Shown here in pieces: positions 18,394-27,622 of a stretch of 64,000 bases of DNA; the first letter of the stretch is position 1, and the number at the start of each line of letters is the position of its first letter. Both the position numbers and the translations under genes were made by a program. The notes under the pieces are model-generated. The model ran no database searches and was not told where the DNA came from. It saw only the letters and a program-made list of their open reading frames with translations. The stretch is from Xanthomarina sp. F2636L (GTDB taxonomy: Bacteria > Bacteroidota > Bacteroidia > Flavobacteriales > Flavobacteriaceae), in contig NZ_JAPMLM010000058.1 of the NCBI RefSeq assembly GCF_026410195.1, positions 1 through 64,000 on the forward strand, written 5' to 3'.

Positions 18394-19413
18394 TTATTTG
18401 CTAAAGCGATGCAAGGTAAAAGTCATAGCAGAAAGTAATAAAAATGCCCCTACTTGATGTGCCACTCCTAACCATAGTGGTACCTGATAAATAATAGTTA
18501 AAACGCCCAATAAAAATTGTACTCCTACCAAAATAAATAAACTGTCAACAGCTTTGTTTTGGTAATTTGTTAGCGTCATTTTTTTTGCTTGATACCAAAT
18601 TATTAAAATAAAAACAACCACTACATAAGCAAATGTTCTATGGATAAACTGAATGCCACTTGGGTTTTCAATAAGGTTTTTATAAAATGGTTCTAAAATA
18701 TAAACCGTATGATGCATAAATTTTCCTTCGTTCATAAAAGGCCAATGATTATGGAGTAAGCCAGCTTTTAGCCCAGCCACAAAAGCACCATAAACAATTT
18801 GGAAAATTAATAGGAGATAGCTTACTATTATTAGGTTTCTAAATTTTTTGTCGACTATTTTTTTCTCAGGGAAAATTAAATCTAAAGCAACCCATAAAGT
18901 TGCTGCAAAAGTTAAGAAAGCGGTAATTAAATGTGCTGCTAATCTAAAATGACTAACATCTGGCATGTCTACCAGTCCACTTTTTACCATATACCACCCT
19001 AAAAATCCTTGAAAACCTCCAAGTACTAATAAAACGAGACATTTTTTAATGGTTTTTTTTGTAAGCTGTTTGGTTGCCAAAAAGTATAAAAATGGAATAA
19101 TAAATACCAGCCCAATTAATCTGCCGATAACTCGATGTAGCCATTCCCAGAAATAAATACCTTTAAAATCTTCTAAAGTAAAGTGTGAATGTAGCTTTTG
19201 GAATTCTGGATATTGTTGATATAATTCGAAGGCTTCCTGCCATTCGGCCTCTCCAATTGGAGGAATGGTTCCGGTAATTAGTTTATAATTTGAAATGGAT
19301 AAGCCTGAATCTGTCAACCTGGTAATTCCACCAATAATTACCATAATGAACAGTAAAATACAGCCTGTAAAAAGCCAGTAGATTACTTTTTTATTGTCTT
19401 TTTGTTTTGTCAC
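18394..19413 (-). CDS. ctaA: Heme A synthase (COX15/CtaA family)
   Basis: 339 residues with eight predicted TM helices, the usual length for COX15-type enzymes. The family oxidises the C8 methyl of heme O to make heme A for cytochrome c oxidase, in the inner membrane. Visible markers are GGITRLTDSGLSI in the first loop, the EWLHRVIGRLIG helix with Glu and His, HFRLAAHL, QFIHRTFAY and VAHQVGAFLL, giving the four heme-ligand histidines. The start is GTG at 19413 (MTKQKDNKKVIYW). It lies 14 bases after the CCA-transferase stop, so the two are probably cotranscribed; there is no functional link. Confidence 0.95.
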   Translation of the reverse strand: MTKQKDNKKVIYWLFTGCILLFIMVIIGGITRLTDSGLSISNYKLITGTIPPIGEAEWQEAFELYQQYPEFQKLHSHFTLEDFKGIYFWEWLHRVIGRLIGLVFIIPFLYFLATKQLTKKTIKKCLVLLVLGGFQGFLGWYMVKSGLVDMPDVSHFRLAAHLITAFLTFAATLWVALDLIFPEKKIVDKKFRNLIIVSYLLLIFQIVYGAFVAGLKAGLLHNHWPFMNEGKFMHHTVYILEPFYKNLIENPSGIQFIHRTFAYVVVVFILIIWYQAKKMTLTNYQNKAVDSLFILVGVQFLLGVLTIIYQVPLWLGVAHQVGAFLLLSAMTFTLHRFSK

Positions 19414-19427
19414 AATACACGAATTTA

Positions 19428-20843
19428 TTATTGTTTTTTAAGTCCAAGCTTTTCACCTTCTTTTAACATCAATTGAAAAGCTGCTTCATATTCGTTTGGA
19501 ATATCGCCTTCCAAAATAGCTTCTTTAATGGTTTCTTTAATGATGCCAATTTCTCTACAAGGTTTTAAGTTGAAAGTCTCCATAATAATTTCACCAGAAA
19601 CAGGAGGTTGAAAATTTCTAACATGATCTCGTTCTTCAACTTCAACTATTTTCTCACGAACTATTTTAAAATTGTTATGATATTTTTTAAACTTATTAGG
19701 GTTTTTAGTGGTAATGTCTGCTTCACAAAGGGTCATTAAATCCTCTACAAAATCTCCAGCATCAAAAACCAAGCGTCTTACGGCCGAATCTGTTGCCATA
19801 TCTTCTGCCAAAACAATTGGTCGAGAACTCATCATGACCATTTTTTGGACAAATTTCATTTTATCATTTAATGGCATTTTTAAACGTTTGAATAAATGAT
19901 ACACCATTTTAGAACCTTTAAATTCATGCCCGTGGAAAGTCCATCCTAATTTTTTATGAAATTTCTTAGTTGGAGCTTTGCCAATATCGTGCAATAAAGC
20001 TGCCCAGCGTAACCAAAGATTTTCTGTGTTTTTGCTTATGTTATCAACGACTTCCAACGTGTGATAAAAATTGTCTTTATGTCTCTGACCTTCAATTTCA
20101 TCAATGCCTTTTAAAGCTGTTAATTCTGGTAAGATATAGTCTAATAATCCGGTTTTTTCTAATAATAGAAACCCAATGGAAGGTGTGTTACTTTCTAAAA
20201 TCTTGTTAAGTTCAACAACAATACGCTCGTTTGTAATAATTTCTATTCGAGCTTTATTTTTTGAAATGGCCTGAAGTGATTCTTCTTCAATTTTAAAATC
20301 TAATTGAGTTGCAAAACGTATGGCTCTCATCATTCGCAACGGATCGTCGCTATAAGTAATATCTGGATTTAATGGGGTACGAATGATGGCGTCTTTTAAA
20401 TCTTGAATGCCATTAAACGGATCGAGGATTTCTCCGAAATTTTCTTCAGATAAATCTAATGCTAGAGCGTTTATAGTGAAATCACGACGATTTTGGTCGT
20501 CTTCTAAACTGCCGTTTTCAACAATTGGATTTCTACTATCTTCGTTATAGCTTTCTTTTCTAGCACCAACAAATTCAATCTCAATATCCTCAAAACGTAG
20601 CATAGCAGTGCCATATGTTTTAAAAACTTGAACTTTTGGTTTGTTCGGTAAATTTTTAGCTACTTGTTGTGCTAACTCAATGCCAGACCCAATAGCTACA
20701 ATATCGATATCTTTAGCAGAGCCACGTTGTAAGATATAATCGCGAACAAAGCCACCAATAACATAAGCATCAAGATGAAGTTCTTTTGCAGATTGAGAAA
20801 TAATCTTAAAGATTGGATGGGTTAAAGCTTGTTTGTAATTCAT
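19428..20843 (-). CDS. cca: CCA-adding tRNA nucleotidyltransferase with HD domain
   Basis: 471 residues from ATG 20843 (MNYKQALTHPIFKIISQSAK). A longer frame to 20873 is excluded because it would run through the promoter element. The N-terminal class II nucleotidyltransferase core shows YVIGGFVRD and KDIDIV with the metal-binding Asp pair, then RRDFTINALA and the RNA-binding motif DPLRMMRAIRFATQL. A C-terminal HD phosphohydrolase domain carries WAALLHDIGK and FHGHEFKG. The family adds or repairs the 3' CCA of tRNAs in the cytoplasm; the HD domain may act on 2',3'-cyclic phosphates. Confidence 0.95.
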   Translation of the reverse strand: MNYKQALTHPIFKIISQSAKELHLDAYVIGGFVRDYILQRGSAKDIDIVAIGSGIELAQQVAKNLPNKPKVQVFKTYGTAMLRFEDIEIEFVGARKESYNEDSRNPIVENGSLEDDQNRRDFTINALALDLSEENFGEILDPFNGIQDLKDAIIRTPLNPDITYSDDPLRMMRAIRFATQLDFKIEEESLQAISKNKARIEIITNERIVVELNKILESNTPSIGFLLLEKTGLLDYILPELTALKGIDEIEGQRHKDNFYHTLEVVDNISKNTENLWLRWAALLHDIGKAPTKKFHKKLGWTFHGHEFKGSKMVYHLFKRLKMPLNDKMKFVQKMVMMSSRPIVLAEDMATDSAVRRLVFDAGDFVEDLMTLCEADITTKNPNKFKKYHNNFKIVREKIVEVEERDHVRNFQPPVSGEIIMETFNLKPCREIGIIKETIKEAILEGDIPNEYEAAFQLMLKEGEKLGLKKQ

Positions 20844-20856
20844 ATGTTTCAAATTC

Positions 20857-20864
20857 CAAAAGTA
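20857..20864 (-). promoter_or_regulatory. -7 promoter element
   Basis: TACTTTTG on the minus strand, exact TAnnTTTG, 13 bases before the cca ATG at 20843. Confidence 0.65.
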
Positions 20865-20916
20865 AAATTCCAAACTCTAAAGTCTATTTTGAATTTTGGA
20901 TATTAAAATTTGGGAT

Positions 20917-21480
20917 TTATTTTCTTATAATCTGTACTTTTCCATCATGACTCAGTTTAATAATAGACGATGGTTTTGTACCAATTTTTACATCTGGCAA
21001 ATTTACAACATAGTCCACACCTTTTAAAATGTCTTCATGGATTTCTTTAAAGGATTTTGGGGTTGGTTGTCCACTCGTATTTGCAGAGGTAGAAACAATG
21101 GCTCCATTGAATTTTCTAAGAAGTTGAAAACAGAAATCATTATTTGGAATTCTAATAGCAATGGTATTGTCTTTCGCTATTAAATTTTTAGCTAGATTTT
21201 GGGGCTCGTCGTAAATAATGGTAATCGGGTTGTCTTCAATATCCATTAAGTCGAAAGCAGCTTCTGGAATTTGTTTCACATATTTCTTTAGCATTCTATC
21301 GTCTGCAACTAAACAAATTAAAGCCTTACTATCGTTGCGCTGCTTAAGTTTGAAGATTTTTTCTACAGACTCAGTATTAGTAGCATCGCAACCAATTCCC
21401 CAAACGGTATCAGTAGGATAGAGGATGAGACCACCTTGTTTTAAAACGGCAAGACATTCTTGAATTTCTTTGTGAGACAT
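20917..21480 (-). CDS. tsaC: Threonylcarbamoyl-AMP synthase (Sua5/YrdC/TsaC)
   Basis: 187 residues from ATG 21480; the alternative TTG at 21492 is less likely. The family makes threonylcarbamoyl-AMP from Thr, bicarbonate and ATP for the t6A37 modification of ANN-decoding tRNAs. The YrdC hallmarks are present: ILYPTDTVWGIGCDATN, the KxR motif (KLKQRNDSKALICLV), IAIRIPNNDF and STSANTSGQPTP. It is a stand-alone YrdC domain without the C-terminal Sua5 domain, as in TsaC. Its neighbour on the same strand is another tRNA-maturation gene, cca. Confidence 0.95.
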   Translation of the reverse strand: MSHKEIQECLAVLKQGGLILYPTDTVWGIGCDATNTESVEKIFKLKQRNDSKALICLVADDRMLKKYVKQIPEAAFDLMDIEDNPITIIYDEPQNLAKNLIAKDNTIAIRIPNNDFCFQLLRKFNGAIVSTSANTSGQPTPKSFKEIHEDILKGVDYVVNLPDVKIGTKPSSIIKLSHDGKVQIIRK

Positions 21481-21542
21481 TACAGCATTCAAATTAAAAA
21501 TGTAAAAATAATATATATAAAAGTTAAATGCAGAAATTAGTG

Positions 21543-21550
21543 TAATTTTG
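21543..21550 (+). promoter_or_regulatory. -7 promoter element
   Basis: TAATTTTG, exact TAnnTTTG, 27 bases before the GTG start of the DegT-type aminotransferase. It heads the first polysaccharide operon. Confidence 0.65.
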
Positions 21551-21577
21551 TAGTATAGATGTGTAATTTAATTATTT

Positions 21578-22666
21578 GTGATAGAATCTGAAAGTATTAA
21601 CGTAACCAAAGTTTTTTTGCCTAACCAGGACGAGTATCAAGAGATTTTAAAAAAATCTTGGGATAAAAACTGGATGACCAACAGAGGCGATTTGGTTAAA
21701 AAATTGGAAACTAAAATAAAATCCAAATTTCACATTCCTTACATGATTGCTACCACTAATGGCACTTTGCCAATCCAAATTGCTTTAAAAACACTCCGAT
21801 TAACAGGCGAAATTATTACCACACCATTTAGTTATGTAGCAACAACTTCCAGTATTGTTTGGGAAGGATTAACACCTGTTTTTGTTGATATTGAGGTTGA
21901 TACATTTACCATTGATCCTAAAAAAATAGAAAAGAAAATTACCGAAAAAACATCAGCTATTTTGGCAACCCATGTATTTGGAAATCCATGCGATGTGGAA
22001 GCTATTGAACAGTTAGCCAAAAAATACAATCTAAAGGTTATTTACGACGCAGCACATAGTTTTGGCGTTACTTATAAAGATAAATCCATGTTTAATTATG
22101 GAGACCTAAGTACTTGTAGTTTTCATGCAACAAAAATATTTCACACAGCAGAAGGAGGAGCCATTTTTACAAAAAACGAAGACTTATTTAATAAGCTCTA
22201 TTATCATCATAATTTTGGACATAATGGTCCAGAACATTTTCATGGGATAGGAGTTAATGCCAAAATGAGCGAATTGCAAGCAGCTATGGGATTAACTGTT
22301 TGGCCGTATTTAGAAACAATTTTTAGTAGAAGAAAATTACTTTTTGAATTATATCAGGATTTGCTAGCTACACGTATGGTATTTCAATCCATAAGAGAAC
22401 ATACAACTTATAATTATAGCTATATTCCAGTGGTTTTTGAAAGTGAAGAACAACTAATAAAGGTTCAAAAAGTATTAAACGAACATCATATTTTTCCAAG
22501 ACGTTATTTTTATCCTTCATTAAATAAGTTACCTTATCTTGAATATCAACAAATGCCTATTTCAGAAACAATATCTGAACGGATTTTATGTTTGCCTTTA
22601 TATTATGATTTGAATGAAACCCAAATTGGAATGATTTGTGATTTAATCAATAAAAATTTAGACTAA
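21578..22666 (+). CDS. DegT/DnrJ/EryC1-family sugar aminotransferase
   Basis: 362 residues starting at GTG 21578; the sequence INVTKVFLPNQDEY is a normal N-terminus for the family and no in-frame ATG precedes it. These PLP enzymes transaminate nucleotide-linked keto-sugars. Visible features are NGTLPIQIALKTL (cofactor phosphate region), TTPFSYVATTSSI, VIYDAAHSFG and the PLP lysine motif SFHATKIFHTAEGGA. Paired with the acyltransferase immediately downstream (1-base gap), it resembles VioA/VioB or PglE/PglD pairs that make N-acylated amino-dideoxy sugars. The exact sugar cannot be told from sequence. Confidence 0.93.
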   Translation: MIESESINVTKVFLPNQDEYQEILKKSWDKNWMTNRGDLVKKLETKIKSKFHIPYMIATTNGTLPIQIALKTLRLTGEIITTPFSYVATTSSIVWEGLTPVFVDIEVDTFTIDPKKIEKKITEKTSAILATHVFGNPCDVEAIEQLAKKYNLKVIYDAAHSFGVTYKDKSMFNYGDLSTCSFHATKIFHTAEGGAIFTKNEDLFNKLYYHHNFGHNGPEHFHGIGVNAKMSELQAAMGLTVWPYLETIFSRRKLLFELYQDLLATRMVFQSIREHTTYNYSYIPVVFESEEQLIKVQKVLNEHHIFPRRYFYPSLNKLPYLEYQQMPISETISERILCLPLYYDLNETQIGMICDLINKNLD

Positions 22667-22667
22667 A

Positions 22668-23306
22668 GTGAAAAAAGACATTTTTTTAATAGGTGTCGGG
22701 AATTATACCGAAGTGATAATAGAATTGGCCTTAGATTGCGGTTATCATATTAAAGGCTTGTATCATTATAATCACGATCGTGTTGGAGAAACCGTATTGG
22801 GTATTCCTATAATTGGTTGTACAGAAGATTTATATTTAAAAGATATTAATGGAATGCAATTTGCAGTAACCATGGGGAATAATGCTATGCGAAATGAGAT
22901 TGCTTCCAAACTGAGAAATCTTGGAGCTAAGACTCCAAATTTAATTCATCCTCGTGCATTTATTAGCCCTTCGGCCACTTTAGGACAAGGTTGCTTCATC
23001 CATTTAAATGCAAAAATAAGTACCAATTGCACATTAGGAAATGACTGTGTAATAGATTTTAATAGCTTGGTTGCACACCATGCTGTTTTAGGAGATGCTT
23101 GTTATATGTCTTCTTTGGCCATGGTTGGATCATATTGTAATTTAGGTGAACGTGTTTTGTTGGGAATGAATTCCCTTGTTATTCCATTAAAGCTAACTAT
23201 AGGAAACGATTGCATTATTGGTGCTAAAGCGAATGTCACAAAATCTTTTCCTGATAATTGCGTTCTTATTGGAAATCCTGCAAGAAAAATTAAAGAAACG
23301 AAATAA
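22668..23306 (+). CDS. Sugar O/N-acyltransferase, NeuD/PglD type
   Basis: 212 residues, GTG start. The N-terminal part is a PglD-like small Rossmann domain (DIFLIGVGNYTEVIIELALD). The C-terminal half is a left-handed beta-helix of hexapeptide repeats (HPRAFISPSATLGQGCFIHL, GDACYMSSLAMVGSYC, IGAKANVTKSFPDN) ending in the usual GNPARKIKE. These enzymes transfer an acetyl or other acyl group from CoA or ACP to an amino sugar. Coupling to the upstream aminotransferase supports acylation of the amino group it installs. It directly abuts the next glycosyltransferase, so the three genes form an operon. Confidence 0.92.
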   Translation: MKKDIFLIGVGNYTEVIIELALDCGYHIKGLYHYNHDRVGETVLGIPIIGCTEDLYLKDINGMQFAVTMGNNAMRNEIASKLRNLGAKTPNLIHPRAFISPSATLGQGCFIHLNAKISTNCTLGNDCVIDFNSLVAHHAVLGDACYMSSLAMVGSYCNLGERVLLGMNSLVIPLKLTIGNDCIIGAKANVTKSFPDNCVLIGNPARKIKETK

Positions 23307-24125
23307 ATGAAGCCCCTATTAAGTATTTGTTGTACTACCTATAATCATGAAAAATATATTAAAGAAACTTTAGATGGGTTTTTGGCTCAACAAACAAGTT
23401 TTCCAATAGAAATTATTGTTCATGATGATGCTTCAATAGATAAAACTGCTGAAATAATCAGAGAATATGCTGCAAAAGACAGTCGTATAGTTCCCATTTT
23501 ACAGACAGTAAATCAATATTCTCAAAATATTAAACCTTGGGCAAATTATGTTTTCCCAAAAGTTCAGGGGAAATATATTGCCTTGTGTGAAGGAGATGAT
23601 TACTGGACTGATCCATTAAAACTTCAAAAACAAGTAGATTTTTTAGAAAACAATGACGATTTCGAACTGTGTTTTCACAATAGTAAAAAGTACTTTCAAG
23701 GAAAAGGAGAATTCGAAATAAATACAGCATCATCACGCATGCCAAGTGTAACAACTGTAATAGATTTGGTGGATTATTGTTTTATTGCCACACCAACAGT
23801 TGTTATTAGAAACAACTTTAAACTTCCAGATTGGTTTGATTATTCGCCAGTAGGAGACTGGCCATTATTTTTTATTCAGGTTGGAGACGGGAAAATAAAA
23901 AAACTAGACGATTATATGGCGGTATATAGGGTTCATGAAAAAGGTATGTGGACTGGAAAATCTGAAATTGAGAAAATGCAAACAGATCATGATACTATTA
24001 AGATGTTAATTGAAAATCGAGTTCTTCCTGAACAAGCTCATAAAAAGCTTAAAAAGAAGTTTAATAAGCTTAAAAAGAAGTTGATAAAAGAACACTTAAA
24101 AGAGTTTTTTAACCTGAAAAATTAA
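23307..24125 (+). CDS. Glycosyltransferase family 2
   Basis: 272 residues with a GT-A fold: LSICCTTYNHEKYIKETLDG at the N-terminus, VHDDASIDKT (first Asp pair) and the acceptor-loop motif CEGDDYWTDPLKLQKQVDFL. The tail is rich in Lys (KKLKKKFNKLKKKLIKEH), suggesting contact with the inner membrane surface. It follows the aminotransferase and acyltransferase without a gap, so it probably transfers the N-acylated sugar they produce; that is inference from operon context. Confidence 0.9.
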   Translation: MKPLLSICCTTYNHEKYIKETLDGFLAQQTSFPIEIIVHDDASIDKTAEIIREYAAKDSRIVPILQTVNQYSQNIKPWANYVFPKVQGKYIALCEGDDYWTDPLKLQKQVDFLENNDDFELCFHNSKKYFQGKGEFEINTASSRMPSVTTVIDLVDYCFIATPTVVIRNNFKLPDWFDYSPVGDWPLFFIQVGDGKIKKLDDYMAVYRVHEKGMWTGKSEIEKMQTDHDTIKMLIENRVLPEQAHKKLKKKFNKLKKKLIKEHLKEFFNLKN

Positions 24126-24186
24126 AACTTACTAAGTTTAAGAGATACTGTCAATATAAAATAGAACAATTAAAGTGTAAATATTT

Positions 24187-25284
24187 TTAATATACTTTAT
24201 TGATAATGCGATTCTTTTTTTTATTTAGTCTATTAGCACTTAGCAATAATAGCTTGCCTTTAAATATTTTTAATTTTTTTGTAGATTCAAAGTAACGTAT
24301 AGCTTTAGCGATGTTTTTAGGACTTAATACTTTAACAATTTTAAATTTGTATTGTATTTCTTCAAACTTTATATCTAATACTTTTTGAGATCTCGTAGGT
24401 TCAACTTGAGCAAAGTTCAATTTTATAATCTCTGAAGCTTTTTGTTTCAACTTCTTATCGGTTTTTTTGTAACCATGTTGAATGGTTTTCATTTGAAGGT
24501 GAGTTATGTAAATGGAGGCCATCTCTTTATCATACATATTTGAATTATTTTTATAATATTTTTCAAATATATGTTTGATAATAAGTAAATAATCTTCTAA
24601 GTTTTTAAATTTAAAATTGTTCGTTATGGAATCCATATTAGACCAATTATAATAGTAAGTTGGCTTATTGTTAAAAATGATGGCTTTAGCATGATAAAAT
24701 GTTTCAAAGACCCACAATTCATCTTCATGTAGAATATTTTCTTTAAAAATTAATTGATTATTATCTAAAAACGATTTTTTAAATAACTTATTCCAAGCAA
24801 CACAAATAATGGGTTGTTCAACAATTAGTTTTATTAATTCTTTGTTTTTATTGGGTATCTTTTTTAGTGGATTTTCATATTTGTCTAAAAAATCTGTAAT
24901 AGTTCTGTTTTGTCCAACAGTAATTCCACTTTTACCAATAACTATATCTATATTTTCACTTGTTAACTTAATTAACTCGTCTATGGCAGTTATGTCTAAA
25001 AGATCATCAGGGTCAAAAAATAGGATATATTCACCTGTAGCATTTTTTAAGCCTGTATTCCTTGCCCCAGAAACCCCTTGATTTTCTTGATGGATATATT
25101 TAAAGCGCGAATCCTTTTTTACCCAAATATCAATTTCACCACTAGTATTATCTTTACTGCCATCGTCAACCAAAATGCACTCCCAATTCGTATATGTTTG
25201 TAAGAATATACTTTGAAGAGCATTATCTATAAATTTTTCTACATTATAACAAGGAGCGATTATAGATACTAAAGCTTGAGACAT
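24187..25284 (-). CDS. Glycosyltransferase family 2
   Basis: 365 residues, convergent with the previous operon. GT-A motifs are VSIIAPCYNVEKFIDNALQS, ECILVDDGSKDNTS, QGVSGARNTGL and the DxD-containing EYILFFDPDDLLD. The C-terminal 130 residues are rich in Lys, Asn and Ile and not diagnostic. The likely role is sugar transfer in surface polysaccharide synthesis; donor and acceptor unknown. A -7 element lies 29 bases upstream of its ATG. Confidence 0.9.
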   Translation of the reverse strand: MSQALVSIIAPCYNVEKFIDNALQSIFLQTYTNWECILVDDGSKDNTSGEIDIWVKKDSRFKYIHQENQGVSGARNTGLKNATGEYILFFDPDDLLDITAIDELIKLTSENIDIVIGKSGITVGQNRTITDFLDKYENPLKKIPNKNKELIKLIVEQPIICVAWNKLFKKSFLDNNQLIFKENILHEDELWVFETFYHAKAIIFNNKPTYYYNWSNMDSITNNFKFKNLEDYLLIIKHIFEKYYKNNSNMYDKEMASIYITHLQMKTIQHGYKKTDKKLKQKASEIIKLNFAQVEPTRSQKVLDIKFEEIQYKFKIVKVLSPKNIAKAIRYFESTKKLKIFKGKLLLLSANRLNKKKNRIINKVY

Positions 25285-25313
25285 AGATATGAATTTGATT
25301 AAGTATTAAAATT

Positions 25314-25321
25314 CAAAAATA
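25314..25321 (-). promoter_or_regulatory. -7 promoter element
   Basis: TATTTTTG on the minus strand, exact TAnnTTTG, 29 bases before the GT2 gene that starts at 25284. Confidence 0.6.
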
Positions 25322-25407
25322 ATTTATTAAACTCAAATCAATCGTATTAGTTGTATATTTTCTTGCTAAATATCTAATTTCATTAATATAATACACGATT
25401 TTAAGTG

Positions 25408-25415
25408 TATTTTTG
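25408..25415 (+). promoter_or_regulatory. -7 promoter element
   Basis: TATTTTTG, exact TAnnTTTG, 15 bases before ATG 25431. It overlaps the alternative TTG start at 25413. Confidence 0.65.
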
Positions 25416-25430
25416 ACTAAAAAAATAGGC

Positions 25431-26669
25431 ATGTCTATTTATAAAGACCTAAGATTAAAATATAAAATATTTCAGCTAAAACGTAGCTTAACTAAAGCAA
25501 ACAAAAATTTTGATTTTAGCAAAATAGTCTATTCAAAAAAGAATGTTTTAGTAATTGATTCTATCATCCCAGAATTTGATAAAGATTCAGGTTCTAGGCG
25601 CATATATAAAATAATTAATATCCTGTTAAATCACGGATTTGGAGTTTTCTTAGTAGCAGATAAAAAAGAATATAAATACAAAACTGAATATGTTGCACAT
25701 TATAAACAATTAGGTGTTGTAGTATACGAGCCTGCTATTAGTGAAACAGGGACTTTTATCACCAAAGAATTATTTATAGATGCTATTTTACCTAAAATGA
25801 ATTATGCTTGGCTGCATAGAGCTGATGTTTTTAAAGATTATGTGGATTTAGTGTCTAAACGTAAAGAGATCAAATTAATCTATGATATGGTCGATTTTCA
25901 TTATTTAAGATTAATTCGAGAATGGGAAAACACAAAAGATACTAAAACTAAAAACGAAGCTGAGAAATATTTAAAAACAGAAGTTAAAAACTGCCAACAA
26001 GCCGATAAAATTATAACCATATCTAATCAGGATAAAGATGCCTTAATAGAATTTTATGCTGAAGAAGAAAAAATGATAACCATTGGGAATGTTCATCAGT
26101 TTCTAGATGTACAAAAAGTGCCTTTTAATGAACGAGAAGGCTTGTTTTTTGTGGGTGGTTTTTCTCATAAACCAAATGAAGATGCTATCAATTTCCTATA
26201 CCATGATATCATGCCTTTAGTTTGGGAAAAAAATAAAGACATTAAAGTTACTATTATAGGAAGTTACCCAACTAAAGAGATGTTAGCCTTAAACTCTAAA
26301 AGATTTTCTGTGTTAGGTTTTGTGGAAGATATTTCTACTTATTTTAATTCCTCAAGAGTTTTTGTGGCGCCTTTGCGTTATGGCGCAGGTGTCAAAGGGA
26401 AAATTGGACAAAGTTTAGAATACGGTTTGCCAGTAGTAACTACACCAGTTGGAGCTGAAGGTTTCGATTTTGGAGAAATTGGAGAAATATTAATAGCCAC
26501 TTCAGCTCAAGATTTAGCAGATAATATTCTTAAATTATATGAAGACGAAGCTTTATGGTTAAAAGCAAGTTTGGCTTCAGAGGAAATTTTAGAACCATTT
26601 TCTATAAATGCCATTGAAAAACAAGTATTAAATGTTTTAAATTGCAAGAGCGATAATCTAGCTGAATGA
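25431..26669 (+). CDS. Glycosyltransferase, GT4 type
   Basis: 412 residues from ATG 25431 (MSIYKDLRLKYKIFQLKRSL). A longer frame from TTG 25413 would begin inside the promoter. GT-B fold: the C-terminal domain shows FFVGGFSHKPNEDAINFLYH, VTIIGSYPTKEM and FVAPLRYGAGVKGKIGQSLE, then YGLPVVTTPVGAEGF, the usual GT4 nucleotide-sugar site with the Glu of LE. It probably adds a hexose to a surface polysaccharide. Its stop overlaps the next start by four bases (ATGA), so the two are translationally coupled. Confidence 0.9.
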   Translation: MSIYKDLRLKYKIFQLKRSLTKANKNFDFSKIVYSKKNVLVIDSIIPEFDKDSGSRRIYKIINILLNHGFGVFLVADKKEYKYKTEYVAHYKQLGVVVYEPAISETGTFITKELFIDAILPKMNYAWLHRADVFKDYVDLVSKRKEIKLIYDMVDFHYLRLIREWENTKDTKTKNEAEKYLKTEVKNCQQADKIITISNQDKDALIEFYAEEEKMITIGNVHQFLDVQKVPFNEREGLFFVGGFSHKPNEDAINFLYHDIMPLVWEKNKDIKVTIIGSYPTKEMLALNSKRFSVLGFVEDISTYFNSSRVFVAPLRYGAGVKGKIGQSLEYGLPVVTTPVGAEGFDFGEIGEILIATSAQDLADNILKLYEDEALWLKASLASEEILEPFSINAIEKQVLNVLNCKSDNLAE

Positions 26670-27622
26670 AAAATATAACCATCATTGCGCCTCAATCTTT
26701 TGGATACTTAGATTTCCTTTTAAAAGAATTAGAATCACGTCCAGAAACTCAGGCTACATATATTAATTATTCAAAATTTCAGTATACCTACAAATCGGTA
26801 TTTGATAAGTTGCAGAATCTTTTAAGAAAAACATTCTTAAAAAAGAATATTAAAGACAGCTATAAATCCCAAGAGATTTTGAAAGTAGTGCAAGCTCAAG
26901 GAAAACAGGACTTCATTATAGTAGTGAGACCAGATAAGCTAGAAAAGGAAACAGTAATTACTTTAAAAAAATATGCAGAAAATTACTATTCATTTTATTT
27001 CGACGCTATTTCAAATTTCCCAGAAAAAATTGAATTAATATCTTATTTCGATAAAGTATTCAGTTATGAAAAAGAAGATGTAGAAAAATACAAACTTACA
27101 TTTTGCACCAATTATATTTACGATTTTGAAGATACTAAACCTGCAAATTCTAAATGTAAAATTTTTAATATTTCTTCTTATGATGAACGTTTTGAAAGTA
27201 TAGAGAAGTTGGCAGCCTATTTTAAAAGCAAACATATAGATTACTCTATTATTGTAAGAAAAGAGAAAGAAGAATCTTCAGATTTTGTGACTTTTACTCA
27301 AGAATATATGCCACTTAACAAAGTTAAAGAGCATCTTTTAGAAGCAGATGTGCTTTTGGATGTTCAAAAAGAAAATCAACATGGCTTGAGTTTTAGAGTA
27401 TTCGAATCTTTAGGCTATGAGAAAAAATTAATAACCACGAACAAAGATGTTGTTCATTACGACTTTTATAACCCAAATAACATGATAGTTGTGGATGTTA
27501 ATAATATCCAAATTCCGGAAGCATTTTTCAAAACACCTTATCAAACAGTTTCAAGTGATATTTTATATAAATATACTCTTGATGGTTGGATAGAAAATGT
27601 GTTCCATATAAAACCTAATTAA
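26666..27622 (+). CDS. Glycosyltransferase-like protein in polysaccharide cluster
   Basis: 318 residues, coupled by ATGA overlap to the GT4 gene. There is no strong motif. The N-terminus (KNITIIAPQSFGYLDFLLKE) is a Rossmann-like strand. The C-terminal FRVFESLGYEKKLITTNKDV resembles the nucleotide-binding part of GT-B/CgeB-type proteins (FxxxESLxxxKxxIT). I would call it a likely GT-B family protein of unknown specificity, or an accessory to the upstream transferase. Its 3' end overlaps the converging gene by eight bases. Confidence 0.7.
   Translation: MKNITIIAPQSFGYLDFLLKELESRPETQATYINYSKFQYTYKSVFDKLQNLLRKTFLKKNIKDSYKSQEILKVVQAQGKQDFIIVVRPDKLEKETVITLKKYAENYYSFYFDAISNFPEKIELISYFDKVFSYEKEDVEKYKLTFCTNYIYDFEDTKPANSKCKIFNISSYDERFESIEKLAAYFKSKHIDYSIIVRKEKEESSDFVTFTQEYMPLNKVKEHLLEADVLLDVQKENQHGLSFRVFESLGYEKKLITTNKDVVHYDFYNPNNMIVVDVNNIQIPEAFFKTPYQTVSSDILYKYTLDGWIENVFHIKPN

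Noticed and set aside
24126-24186. AAACTTACTAAGTTT hairpin between convergent glycosyltransferases
   Set aside because: Stem too short and AT-rich, with no T-run, to call a terminator.
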